From positions 3,143,501 through 3,207,500 of the forward strand of contig NC_081810.1 in the NCBI RefSeq assembly GCF_030704535.1: DNA of 64,000 nt. Direction: 5' to 3'. A program made the position numbers and the translations under genes. The notes under the pieces were generated by a model that searched no databases, had not been told where the DNA came from, and saw only the letters and a list, made by a program, of their open reading frames with translations. Each line of letters starts with the position of its first letter. Position 1 is the stretch's first letter. Of the stretch, positions 1 to 11,200 are shown one piece after another. This stretch comes from Vitis vinifera (lineage: Eukaryota > Streptophyta > Magnoliopsida > Vitales > Vitaceae).

Positions 1-117
1 ACGTCGAGAGAAGATTTTGTAAGTAGTAATAATTACAAGAGCAGACTTGAGCAGTGGCGAACAATGATTTCAGAAGTGGGAGTGCATATATGGCATATTA
101 TTAGGATTTGTAAGTGA
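1..117 (+). CDS. Possible C-terminal end of a gene entering from the left
   Basis: Frame 1 is open from the first base for 38 codons and ends in TGA at 115-117. The peptide has ordinary coding composition (for example SRLEQWRTMISEVGVHIWHI) and is followed directly by T-rich, 3'-UTR-like DNA. No family is recognised and the start lies outside the window. An open frame of this length at a window edge can occur by chance, so the call is tentative. A transcript or a homologue sharing this C-terminus would settle it. Confidence 0.3.
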   Translation, partial: TSREDFVSSNNYKSRLEQWRTMISEVGVHIWHIIRICK

Positions 118-1640
118 AATTTTTTTCTATTTTTGTTGTTTGACCTTTCTGAGTGGTGGTGGATGTCTATGTCTGCCCACTCCTCAGTTCTGAATTTGGG
201 TTTGTAATTGTCCCTCATCACCCAATTATGGCTTCCACATTCACAATACCCAACATGCTTATTAAGCTTTCAACTCGGGTATTCTTACTTGTTTCAACTT
301 TTTTGCTTAAGGCAATTTCCTTTTGGATTTCGGATTATTTATTATTTTATCATTATTTTAAAAAAATTATTGAATAAAAAATATTACAATAATTTTTTTG
401 ATATTAAAAATAACATATTAAATTTTTTTATTGTTTAATACTTAATATTGTTTAGTTATAGTTAAGTTAAAAAAAAAAAAAAAAACTCCACCTTATAGAA
501 AATTAGAACACATTTAAATTACTGTTTTTTTATTATTGTTGTGAAAATTGTTGAGCTAAGTTTGTTCAATCTATCACTATGTATTAAGCTATTTTATATT
601 TTGGTATTCTCTACGCTTAAATATATAATATATATGTGTATATATAGTATTAAGTTTTTTTTATCACGTGAGAAATGTGATTGAAAAAATGAAATAAAAT
701 TAGGTTTTTTTTTAATATTGTTTTAGAGCTCAAGGGCGAAATTAATGTTCATTTATAGACCTTTTTGTGAAATCTTATGCGATATGTTTTATCTCTATTT
801 CTTTTTTATCAATGTTCGTGATAAATTTTCACATCAAATATCAAGATATTTATATAAATTTTCAAGTTGAAAAAAATTTAATTATTATATTCTCATTTTA
901 TTGAAGTAGAAAAAAAAATTTCGTGGGTTTTTATATTTTGAGGGTTTTTTCATGTTATATTTTGTGTCCAATTTTTGGTTAAATGTTATTGTCATTCTTG
1001 ATTATTTTTTAGATTGTTATAATTATTGAGTAGAATATAATATCAATTCACATTTGGTAGATGTGTGTTGGTATTCTATATTAGATGATAAATAACTTAT
1101 AACATGTAGTGTAATAATAATTAGGGCAAATTGAATCTTATTTGGTCTAATATGATTAACTTTTCGGATTGACATATTTATAATTTAATGAACTTATTTT
1201 CTTAAAATATAATTTTAAATGAATAAAATATTAGTTAAATATATTATTATTATAATCAAGTTAATTCATGTTAAACACATCCATTCAAGTTAGTTTTTTT
1301 TTCTTATTTATTAAAGTTTTAAAATTATTTTTTAGTATAAAAAACTTTATTAATATAAAAATTAAATCATATTTTTATTAATATTTTGATTTCTCTCTAT
1401 TTATTGTATTTTCATTTCTATTTGTGGCCCGCCAAAATAGAGATAAGGAAAAAACTAAAAAGGGGTGGTGAAAGAATATTATGATATGAGGCGGTGTAGA
1501 GTAGACCATCCCGAGGTAATTGAGTTGTGTGGATACGAAAGAAGGGGCGTGTGAGAGAACAGAGACATAAATATTCCGATTTTGCGCAAGGGGCCCCACT
1601 TGTAATAGATGCCTTCTTCATATCATATCATATGATGAGG
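118..1640. other. AT-rich intergenic DNA, no gene seen
   Basis: Long A and T runs and short frames only. A mixed-sequence stretch begins near 1410 and leads into the candidate promoter that follows. No RNA gene or recognisable transposon coding sequence was seen. Confidence 0.6.
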
Positions 1641-1644
1641 GGAA

Positions 1645-1710
1645 GGTCAAGTGTATGAACGGTCAATGTGATGGGGTCAAGCATTTGTGAAATTTTCAAT
1701 CCTCTATAAA
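1645..1710 (+). promoter_or_regulatory. Three W-box cores upstream of a TATA box
   Basis: GGTCAA (the complement of the WRKY-binding W-box TTGACC) occurs at 1645-1650, 1661-1666 and 1675-1680. A TATAAA box follows at 1705-1710, and then C/A-rich, leader-like DNA. The arrangement resembles a plant core promoter, but no clear coding sequence follows within 1 kb. It could start a non-coding transcript or a distant first exon of the homeobox gene at 5215. The motifs are seen; the function is inferred. Confidence 0.35.
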
Positions 1711-1778
1711 GTATAAACTACACCACCAATCACACCCTCTTATTCTCAACACATCCACAACCAAACACACCCTCACCG

Positions 1779-1804
1779 TCATCATCATCATCATCATCAT
1801 CATA
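1779..1804. repeat. ATC microsatellite
   Basis: Uninterrupted run of about eight ATC units just downstream of the candidate TATA box, likely to vary in length between individuals. Confidence 0.85.
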
Positions 1805-1929
1805 TTACTTACCATTTTACTACATCACCATGCTACATGCACCCACTTCCTTTTCACCTTGGGTTCTTTTTTACCCATGGCAACATTGATTTACATGTGA
1901 AAAAGTAACCATTTTCTTTGAGAGAGAGA

Positions 1930-2470
1930 GGACTTTAGCTAAATATGGCCATTAGAATCAATTGGATGGGAGGAAGAGGACTTTTGGTAAATGTGACCAT
2001 TGGAATCCATCTCCAACTAGAAACACCACCCACCCCCTCATCAGCTACCAAAGTTGGTCCGTTGAATAAAATCTTTTGTGAAGAATCCATGGGTGATCGG
2101 GTCATTTCAACCGTATTTTTCTTCTCATGAGTCATAATTAACACAACCTGACCGATCACTGTTTTTCACTTGTAACAGATGTGTCACGCAGCCAAGAAAA
2201 GGGTGCCATTATTAATTTATGAACGTAAGATAGCTTCATTTTCTCTGCGACCAAACAGTGTGAAATGACAGTTTTCGTTATTTATTTTATTTTGAAGAAA
2301 AAAGAGGCGGTGAGCCGTGAGTGGCACAGAGGTTATTACCTGGAAAATCAAGTGCGGAAATAAAAGCGAAAAGACCACCGTAAATGACCTAACGAAGAAA
2401 AGAAAAATAAAGTACTTAGAAGCAGAGCGGTAGAGGGGGAGGGGAGCGAGTTGATAGAGTTCCTAGGGCT
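1930..2470. other. Mixed-sequence intergenic DNA, no gene seen
   Basis: Short overlapping frames on both strands show no recognisable domain. Base composition is less AT-rich than the flanks, consistent with regulatory or transcribed non-coding DNA upstream of the homeobox gene. Confidence 0.4.
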
Positions 2471-2476
2471 TCTGTA

Positions 2477-2554
2477 TTGAGGTGATGTGATGACGTCATC
2501 ACACCATGTTCAAGGCCCTGTGTTGAAGTGATGTGATGACGTCATCACACCATG
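2477..2554. promoter_or_regulatory. Duplicated 18-bp palindrome with bZIP core TGACGTCA
   Basis: The perfect palindrome TGTGATGACGTCATCACA occurs at 2486-2503 and again at 2532-2549, each in a near-identical block ending ACACCATG, with a 46-bp period. Its centre, TGACGTCA, is the classic C-box/CRE-type target of plant bZIP factors. It lies about 2.7 kb upstream of the homeobox start codon. A further ACGT-rich palindrome, GACGTCGACGTC, is at 2688-2699, and CGTCGACG recurs near 3634. The sequence is plain; which gene it controls is inferred. Confidence 0.55.
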
Positions 2555-2899
2555 GCCGTCGTCAGGGCTGGATTGTTCCTTTTGCTGTCTTTTATTTTTT
2601 CAAATTTTAAATTTCTTTTTTCTTAATTGTTTATTGCCTTTTGAGAGGGGCTCTTCAGGCTGTCATATTGTTAAGGTCACCATCCGTGACGTCGACGTCC
2701 CTCAGGGCTCCTGTAATGCCCTTTTGCTTTGCCATTTATTACACAGATTGCCATAGGTATCCCTGGATTAGGGAGTTATTGCATATCTGGATCATTAAAT
2801 ACATGGATCTCCTTGCACTTAGCCGAGGGAACCGACAAAATTTGTCAGATTTCGACTGTTTTTTATCATCTCGTTTTTTGTTAAGGAAAAAGCTATTTA

Positions 2900-3260
2900 C
2901 TACTTACTAAAAAAATACAAATTGGAATAAAACATTATGTAAATTTAAAGAATAAAAATATAAAAATAATAATAAAAATATTTCTAATAAAATATTTTAA
3001 AGAATAAAAAATATTTTATTTTTAATTTCAATATTAATAAAATATTAAGAATAAAAATAAAAAAGAAAAATCTAAGAGAAGAAAGAATGAAAGAAAATAA
3101 AAAATAGATTTAAATTTAATAAATTATTTTTATATATTTATTTAAATTTATTTATTATTAAATAATTTTAAAATATATAAATTTTAAATTAATTTTAATT
3201 ATATTTGTTTTTTTTATATTTTTTTATAATAAAATCAAATATAAAAAAAATATTTTTTTT
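2900..3260. other. Very AT-rich stretch
   Basis: Almost only A and T, with no frame, motif or inverted repeat of note. It separates the palindrome cluster from the homeobox gene leader. Confidence 0.7.
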
Positions 3261-3675
3261 TTCCTTTTTTTAGATAACCAAGCTTAAGCTAGACGAAGTG
3301 ACTACTCTCTTTAAATATATGATTGGATTGTTATTAAAGAGAAGCAAATTTTGCAACGGTCCTCATATTGAGATCAGATGATGATTAGTCATGTATCAAC
3401 ATGCGACATGGGAGAATATTTTTATAAGCAAAAAAAAAAAAGAAAAAAGGAAAAAAAAGAGTGGGAAGCTGGCAAATGCCACCTCATCCATAAACCCATG
3501 GATGGTAGTATCGAAATTAATGATAATAATTAAGGCCCTTTGTTTAACGGAGGAATGTGGTGGCTTTTTATTGGAAAGAAAAGCGAGCGATTTTTCATTC
3601 ACGAGCTTGACATTTTTGGACGTTAAATCTAACGTCGACGTCAAGTTAGAGTCTTAAAAAAGCTAAGCTCGGTTA

Positions 3676-3693
3676 GCCGTTAAAGCTAACGGC
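3676..3693. repeat. Short perfect inverted repeat
   Basis: GCCGTTA and TAACGGC arms of 7 bp around a 4-bp loop, next to the ACGT-rich palindrome at 3633-3642. Possible factor site or hairpin in the proximal promoter of the homeobox gene. Confidence 0.4.
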
Positions 3694-4324
3694 AATTATC
3701 TTCCATTCGCAATTATTGGTCTCGTCCTTTGCTCGTTTTTCTGCTCTCAAGCTTTCGTCGGATTATCGCCGGAACTCCACCGGAATCTTACTGGGAGAGC
3801 TACTGCCACGAGCTGTAATAGGTTGTTTTCAAGATTAGGATCTGATCCATGTCAGTACTCAGAGGTAATGAACTACGCGAACTTGGTCACAGAAACTACA
3901 AAATTTTCTCGCTCTTTTTTCTTGAAGTGATATGCAGGAAATGATTTTTCATGGAATATTTGTTTTTCGTTTGGTTTGTTTGTTGGTTTTTGCTCTGAAT
4001 TATGAAACTTTTGAATTAAACTCTTGTTCTTTATGGCTTTATTCAAAACTTTCTGTAAAAAAATCATAGCTCTAGAGCAGGTATGTGGATATGGGTTTTA
4101 TCTGTTGTTGGGATTTTTTCACCTGGATCTGTTTTGAAGTTTTAAGATTCTATATGATGAATTGAGGGGCGGAGGTTTGATGCTGTTTATAATTGAAATT
4201 AGGGTTTCAGTGGGTGAAGTGAAGTAAGTTATTGTAGATGTTTTTCTATGCCGGGTCGTAGTTGATTGGCTTGTTGCCTTTTATTTACGTTTAGTTTTGA
4301 TGTGGAGGTTTCCTTTTCGGTTTA

Positions 4325-4436
4325 TGGTGAATGCTGGGTTTGGTCGATATTGGAGGTTACCAACAGTGGAAAATTTCAGATGGTGAATACTGAGTTTGGT
4401 CGATATTGGAGCTTGCCAACCGCGGAAATTTTCAGA
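4325..4436. repeat. Imperfect 56-bp tandem duplication
   Basis: A block beginning TGGTGAAT and containing TTTGGTCGATATTGGAG is repeated with a 56-bp period and a few substitutions, in the probable leader intron of the homeobox gene. Confidence 0.7.
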
Positions 4437-4476
4437 TGGAGTGTCTGAAAATGATGTTACTTGGTTGGTAGCGTTC

Positions 4477-4665
4477 TAGACTTTGGAAATAACATCACCA
4501 GTGAACTGAAGGAAGAGAAGAAAGTGAACTCTCTCTACAGTGTGTGTCTCTGCGTGGGTTGTGGTGAAGGTAGACTTTGGAAATAACATCACCAGTGAAC
4601 TGAAGGAAGAGAAGAAAGTGAACTCTCTCTACAGTGTGTGTCTCTGCGTGGGTTGTGGTGAAGGT
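4477..4665. repeat. Perfect 94-bp tandem duplication
   Basis: The block starting TAGACTTTGGAAATAACATC at 4477 is repeated without visible change from 4571. Perfect identity points to a recent duplication. It contains CTCTCTCTACAG, which could act as a duplicated splice acceptor. Confidence 0.85.
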
Positions 4666-4847
4666 GGTGAATCTGGTGATGTTACTTTGAGAAGATTTTT
4701 CGTCCACGTTGTGTTGTCTTCGTTTTGTCTATCAAGGTCCATGTGACCTCCCACAACTATCACTCTCTGGTGAATTTTTCCCACATGGATTCCTGTTCAT
4801 TTCATTCATTTCTTATCATGTTTTTCTGCTATCCTACGTTACTATTT

Positions 4848-4848
<1 letters not shown>

Positions 4849-4879
<31 letters not shown>
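4849..4879. repeat. CT microsatellite
   Basis: About 15 CT units followed by a C/T-rich tract, typical of plant 5' leaders where GA/CT repeats can bind GAGA-binding (BBR/BPC) proteins. Confidence 0.85.
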
Positions 4880-4881
<2 letters not shown>

Positions 4882-5214
4882 CTTTTCTTTCCCTTTCTCT
4901 CCCTCTATTTCTATCTCTCTTGTGCGTTTGTGGATGTGCGTCTGAACGATTATATTTAATGTTTCGTTATGTTTCTGTCTATAGACGGGTACTTATTCGT
5001 CTGTGATTATCTCATTCATTGCAAGCTTCATATTTGGCTTTTAAGTTTTTAACTTCGACTGAACAGCAGGAAATGCATAGGATGATATATCTAGTTGATG
5101 GGTTGTGATAGAGTTCTCTCCTCAAACCATGTGCTGGGTGAGTTTTAGTGGTGGCAGGTTGCAGTAAGGCCTTCAGTTGTGAACCCAAGAAACGCTAGCT
5201 AAGATCTTTTTTGG

Positions 5215-8200
5215 ATGGAGATGAGGAACTTTAGACCTGAATCGCATGTAGCACAGCAAAGCCGGCGTGATAAGCTTAGAGTTCAACATCAAAGTTCAAC
5301 CCCAGCTCACCATTTGGAGGAGTTCCCTAACAGTTTGGAACAATTATCGGTCCATCCAGAACTAAACCCAGATCTTATTCAAGTTCGGAATGTTAGGAAC
5401 GGCAATGTGCTTTATGATCCTATTGTGCTCTCCTCGGAAATGCTCAATTTTTCATCGAATTCTCATGTGTTTTTGGGTAGCAAGGATGCAATGGTGGGGC
5501 AAGATTCGAATGCAGTCTCTCAGGATGCTTCATTCCCCAATTTGTCTCACCCAATTTCATCTAAAGCAGCTGGTGACCCACAAAACTGTGACAATTGGAA
5601 AGGCCTTGGTACACAGCAAAGCTGTGATTGGATTGTGAATTATGCTAATGGAACGGTGGCTAGTGAAAGCAATCAAAACCCTATGTATGTCGGGGAAGTC
5701 TTGTCAGCCAGCTCTATGAAGGTAAACAACATTTCTGCATCTTCACTCGATTTGAAGCCTAATTACAGTGGATATCAGGATGTGCAGTCATCGATAACCA
5801 ATCCATCCAGTGAAATTTCTAGTCAAGATAGCCAGAAGCATTATGGTGAAATCCATTTCAATTCTCCTCAACTCTACCGAAACACGCTCCAAGAGGTTGT
5901 TACTTCAGCTGCAGTTGGAACCCAGGGGCTAGAAATGGCATCCTTTGCGCATCAGAACATTAGGGACACTGGCCGTGATTCATGGGAAGATGGTGGGAAT
6001 GAACTTGTTCTTCTTCCAAACTTTGGAAATCAGTCTAGTGCTCTCCGTCTTGATTCTTCTGTTGCTTGGATGACTAGGCCAGTAGAGGGTTGCCATCAGT
6101 GGAGTGGTGGTGATTTGGGTGTTCTTGCAAACAAGAGTCTTGGAGACTTGAGTACCATTGCAAGTGATTCTAACGCACAAGGTCTGTCACTTTCCCTTTC
6201 ATCACATCCTTCATCCAAAATACAGGTAGCTCAGTTTGGGGAGAGATATGAGTCGAAGGATCTACGTTCTGGAACTGCAGCTTTCAGTTGCCCACAAGAT
6301 TTGAAAGTTATGAGCTCTGGTTATTTATGTTCGGATTCAAAGCCACCTGTTAGTGGTAAAGGGTATGGAAATTCCCTTCACGACATAGTGGGGACTTCTA
6401 CTTACACTCATAGGAGTGCTGGCCCTCTTGGGCCATTCACTGGGTATGCAACAATTTTAAAGAGTTCAAAATTTTTGAAGCCAGCACAACAGGTCCTGGA
6501 TGAATTTTGTAAAGCAGCAAGTCCCAAACTGGTGAAAACATGTGAGGTAACTCGGAGGACATCTGGAGATGTTAGTGTTTCAGTTCCTGATGCGGTTAAC
6601 ACATCTGACACTGAGGTTGGAGCTGCCAAGGGTGGCAATTCAGCTGTCTCGTCCTCCACATTTTATGATTCAAATGAAATTAGTGAAGGGGGAGTTAAGA
6701 GCAGCTCCTGTGAATCGTATAGGCCTGACTACCAACAAAAGAAGGCAAAGCTCTTGTTTATGCAGGAGGAGGTATGTTTTGTCCATTTCTCATGCCTTGT
6801 GCTTCCATAATTTAGGTAAAGTGCTTGAGTACACAATGAACTTATATCAATGTGTTATAACAAGTAATAAGACATGGAAATTATTTGTTGTGTTCGTTGA
6901 AATTAGATTTCAAAAACCTACCACTTGTGTGTTATAGCACATTTACACTTTTTTTTTCTTAAATAGAGGGAAACCAGCCTCTCAGTGACCAGCTTAAACA
7001 ACTAATCAGTGGAAATTTTTTAGAACTTTAGCAATGGTTGTTTTGGATGGTGGATCAAACCAATATATGCTTATCTTCAGTTTAGAGGTGGTTCAAGCTA
7101 TGTGAGGATTCTGTTTATTTTTGCCTATTCCACTACAAAAACTTGTAGCCTCGTGTTTCTGCAAGGATTGGTAAAAATGCTTCTTTGCTGGATGATCATT
7201 GTTTGTGTGGGGCCCCATTAGCAAGGACCATCCAAACAGTCAATACATGTTCAGAAAATATTCCAACACTGTTGAAATTGATTGTAGGAGGAGGTATTTC
7301 AATGCAAGTCCCAAAACATGTAGGGTCAATTCAAAACAAAATTCAAGGAAATTAAATGATTCACGTTTTATGCAATTTAATGCAATGACATTGGAAAGGG
7401 GTTGAAATAGTAGAGAAGATATTAGTGGCATATTATTGAAGTGAAGCAATCATCTAAAGATTTGGTGCAGTGATGAAAGTGAATTGGGTGGCAATGCCAT
7501 TTGATAAAGGGATAAGGCTAGGCAGAAATATTTCCAAGAGATCAAGTTCAGAATTGTTTAATTATTTCTTGTGGCTTAGAGCAATGTAACAAAGATGCGC
7601 AGAGCATCCAAAAATGTGGTAGGGCCTTCAATAATGATGTCCCCAAGATTTACATAGTGAAATTTTTTAGAATGTTGGGGAGTTCAGCACCTTTCTAATA
7701 AAATGACATGCTGATGGATTTTGAGGTAGTGTAATGGCAAGATAAGGAACCACATATATGGTTAGAAACAAGTAATATTTATGAGATATTAGTGTAGATT
7801 GATCTAGCTGTTAGGGGCAAGATGATATAAAATAGCTTGAGATTGTTAATACATATGCAATGAAGATCACTAACGCCAAAATTATTAGGCAACTAATAAA
7901 ATAGCTTGAGATTGTCAATTTATTTGGGACAAGATGATGAAAAAATAGGTTAAGATGGTTAATGCATAAGTGACTAAGATGAGGAACTCTGAAATGACAT
8001 TCTTTAGATGATCCTCTTAGGGCAAGGGGACGGCCCCAAAATGAACATGAATCAAGGTAGTGAGAAAAGACATGTTGGTTTATGGTCTAACCAATAGTAT
8101 GGCTTTATTAGATAGAATAGAATTTCAAAATAGGAGTTGCATAGCCAAATCCTAAGTAGATGGGAAAACACCTATGTTGAAGTGAGTTTAGTTCCTGGGT

Positions 8201-11200
8201 TGCATGAGTTTGTGAGCAGATGTCAGCTGTAAATTAGCACCTTGAAGTCACATTCGTCCTATTTCCATGTCTTCTTCTAGTTTGCCAACCTAGAGTGTGT
8301 TTGGCAATGTTTCTACTCGAAGTGTTGTTAGTGGAAGGAAGTGTTTTCTACAAGAATCACTTATTAAGTGTTTCTCCAAAAACTAATATAAGTGATTTTT
8401 CAACACTATAAGTTATTTTTTAGATTTTTAGAAGTATTTATAAGTGATTTTTTAGATTTTTAGAAGTATTTCCTAAATTTTTTCAAATAGCAATTTTTTT
8501 TTTTCAAAAACACTTTTAGACTGAAAGCATTTTCTATAATCACTGCCGAACGGACTCTTAGTATCAGTACATGCCATTTAATTGATCTTATACCAGTGCG
8601 ATTTACAAGTGCTATGGATTAAATATGTATCCGAACATATGTAGGGAAGACTGCATTCATGATCAGCATGTTACAAGTATGTGTTCCTTGCCATAGTACA
8701 CTTGATTTATTTGGGTCCTCAAGTATTTACATTCATAATCTAAATGTCTAAAATGCCCCTTTGGCCTAATGTAACTCTCATTTCTAGGCTCTAGACATTT
8801 CTTGATCAGCATTTTGGAATTCTTAGATTGATTATATTAATATTAGGCTTGATGTCAAGAATTTGGCATAAAATATGAATTTCAAGCCCATGTCATTTGA
8901 TCTTGGGTTCTTGGAAAATGCATGATACTGAGATTCCTTGGTGTGTTAATTATGAAATTGTTTCTTTAGGTTGCGTTTTCCAATTAGATGTACTGATCAT
9001 GGATGAGGCGTGAAACTAGGCACTGCAATAGAAAATGTAACAAGTGAACTCAAATAGCTGTGATTTCAATGTCTGCAGTTTGATTGCTTTTCCTGTGACA
9101 TAGCCCTGGGCCCTTTTTAACTCTTGCATTCATTCTTTATTGTTTCTTTATTTTTTTGGAGTCAAATCTCATGTTGGACTTGTTTGTCAGGTCTCATGTA
9201 GGTACCACCACCACACAAGGTTGTAAATAGCTCACTTGTCTTGTCAGTACCAAAGGGGGAATTGAATCATATCAGAATTAAATCAAAACCAAGCAAATGC
9301 AACTGACTTAATTGCCATGGAGTTCGCCTCTGGCATGGCCTCTAGTGCAAATTTTCTTCATGGCTACTTAAGCATGGAAACAAATTTGCAACACAATTTT
9401 CAACTTGATAACTCCATAGGTTGTATGTACTAAAATATCTAGAGCTCCATAGGTTTAACCTTTTCCTTTTACAAAAGAAAAATATGACGCAAATCATTAT
9501 TGGTTGCAATGTGGTATTTAGGACTATGGTCTAGCTGGTTTCTAAATTTTTCACGTCTTGTCATAGATTAGACTTGTGATGGGGGGGTTTTAAATTTGGC
9601 TCTTATTCAATTAGATCATTTCAGAAACATATCCTTTCTATCTGAAACTGAATTTGCAATATGTCTGCCATATGTGAAAATGAACTTGTCTATTGTACTT
9701 AGTGATGCGCCTGGATATATTCCAACCAATTTGAGAATTTGAATTCCCTAAGTAATCTAGACACTTTCTTTCTAGTCTGGATTTTTTTTTTCTGCACTTT
9801 GTTGCACTGGAACTGATTTTACTCTCCAAGAAACGAGTCATCTGTTTAATATTTCATCATGGGTTGAAGGGGAGCTTCTTATTCCATTCTAGCGTCTTAG
9901 TGTTGTTAATGATAATGTAGGTCTTGATCGTAACAAAGTTCAAGAAAATTACATGGTTGATCTGTAAGCTAGGTTTGAACAAATTAATGATGCATGTGAT
10001 AAATACCTTACTAGTTAGATTATATTCACAGCAGCGGACGGATCCTTTCATGATCTCATTTTTCTTTGATCTTGGAAATGTTCCTACTCCAAGATGATTC
10101 TAAAATTCTAGTTTGTTAACAATAGAAAGCAGAAGCCTTCTAGTGCCTTGTTTATTTCCATACACTTTTTTTTTTTTCACTCAGTTGACTAGCTTTATTT
10201 GATCAAAGAAAAAGAGGAATAGAACCTTGCAATCCTAGATGATTATTGGAGCTTTAAGCTTTGTGCTTTAGTTTGCTTTCCAGTTGGCTTTGGAATTCAA
10301 TGGACGTTTTAAACGTTCCCAGGTATCATAAGTTTCTAGGTTGAAGATTTAAAGGTCTGATTATGTCTTGAATTCTTTTTATGAGATTTTTACTTTTTTT
10401 AATTCTTTCTATGTTCACTACTGGTAGATTAGATTTCCAGGTATTGAATTTCCAGGTTATGTTGACTTTCCAAGGTAACTGTTGATTCAATGTTATATCT
10501 CAAAGGGCACATTCCAAATGACCATTTTTCTATGTGGTAATCCTGATGAGATTTTGATGCCACAAAAACTTCTGGTTTAGAATATACTGAAGTAATTATA
10601 ACCTCTATTTTGTTTCATCTTTGGTAAGAGAGAACATACTGATTTTTGAAGAGACTTCATGCTTTTTCCAGGTCTTAATCATCATTAGTTGATTTGAAAG
10701 GCAAATAAATAACTGGCTATGGAGTTGGAGCTAAATTCCATGTAGCAATAAAACATAACTGTAGATGCCCCACTTTCTCGTCATTCAGATCTTGTTGCTG
10801 GAATCAGAGATTATATGTGCAATGTTGTGCCCCTTGCCCAATCAATTATTAATGGAAAAATGTCAAGTAGATTATCCCAGTCTCTATAGCACCACCATGG
10901 CAATTAGATATTCTCAAATAACAGTGCACCCTTCTTTTTTAATCACTTTAGCAAAGCAAAGTCCCAAGCCCAATAAATTGTCTTCTTGCAATATGTGAAG
11001 GCCCCATTACAGGTTTAAAAGAAGAGCCTCTGTGGTTGTAGAGTTGCCAACAACACTTCAAAAATTCTCAACCTTCCAGCTTGTTACTATTGATTTTTGG
11101 CATAAGTTGGGACCGGTCAATGATTATAGAGTAGTGTAGTTCAACAAGTATCACTCATCTATAATTGTTTTTTTTTTATTATTTTGCATTATTGTCGTAA

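Larger units (their letters stand above)
3700..5214 (+). other. Probable 5' leader region of the homeobox gene
   Basis: From about 3700 the sequence turns CT- and GC-richer, like a plant 5' UTR. A possible donor (CAGAG followed by GTAATG, about 3866) and possible acceptors (near 5068 and 5157) suggest one or more leader introns before the ATG at 5215. The region holds two tandem duplications (56-bp and 94-bp periods) and a CT microsatellite. Several short upstream ATGs are present. The exact transcript structure cannot be set without cDNA. Confidence 0.45.

Noticed and set aside
1800-2160. Possible microRNA precursor near the candidate promoter
   Set aside because: No known miRNA sequence recognised and no convincing long hairpin could be traced by eye.
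4709-5006. Frames rich in Leu/Ser across the CT repeat
   Set aside because: Produced by translating the CT microsatellite.
7199-7449. Overlapping frames inside the homeobox intron
   Set aside because: Both strands are open by chance; no splice sites, domain or homology.
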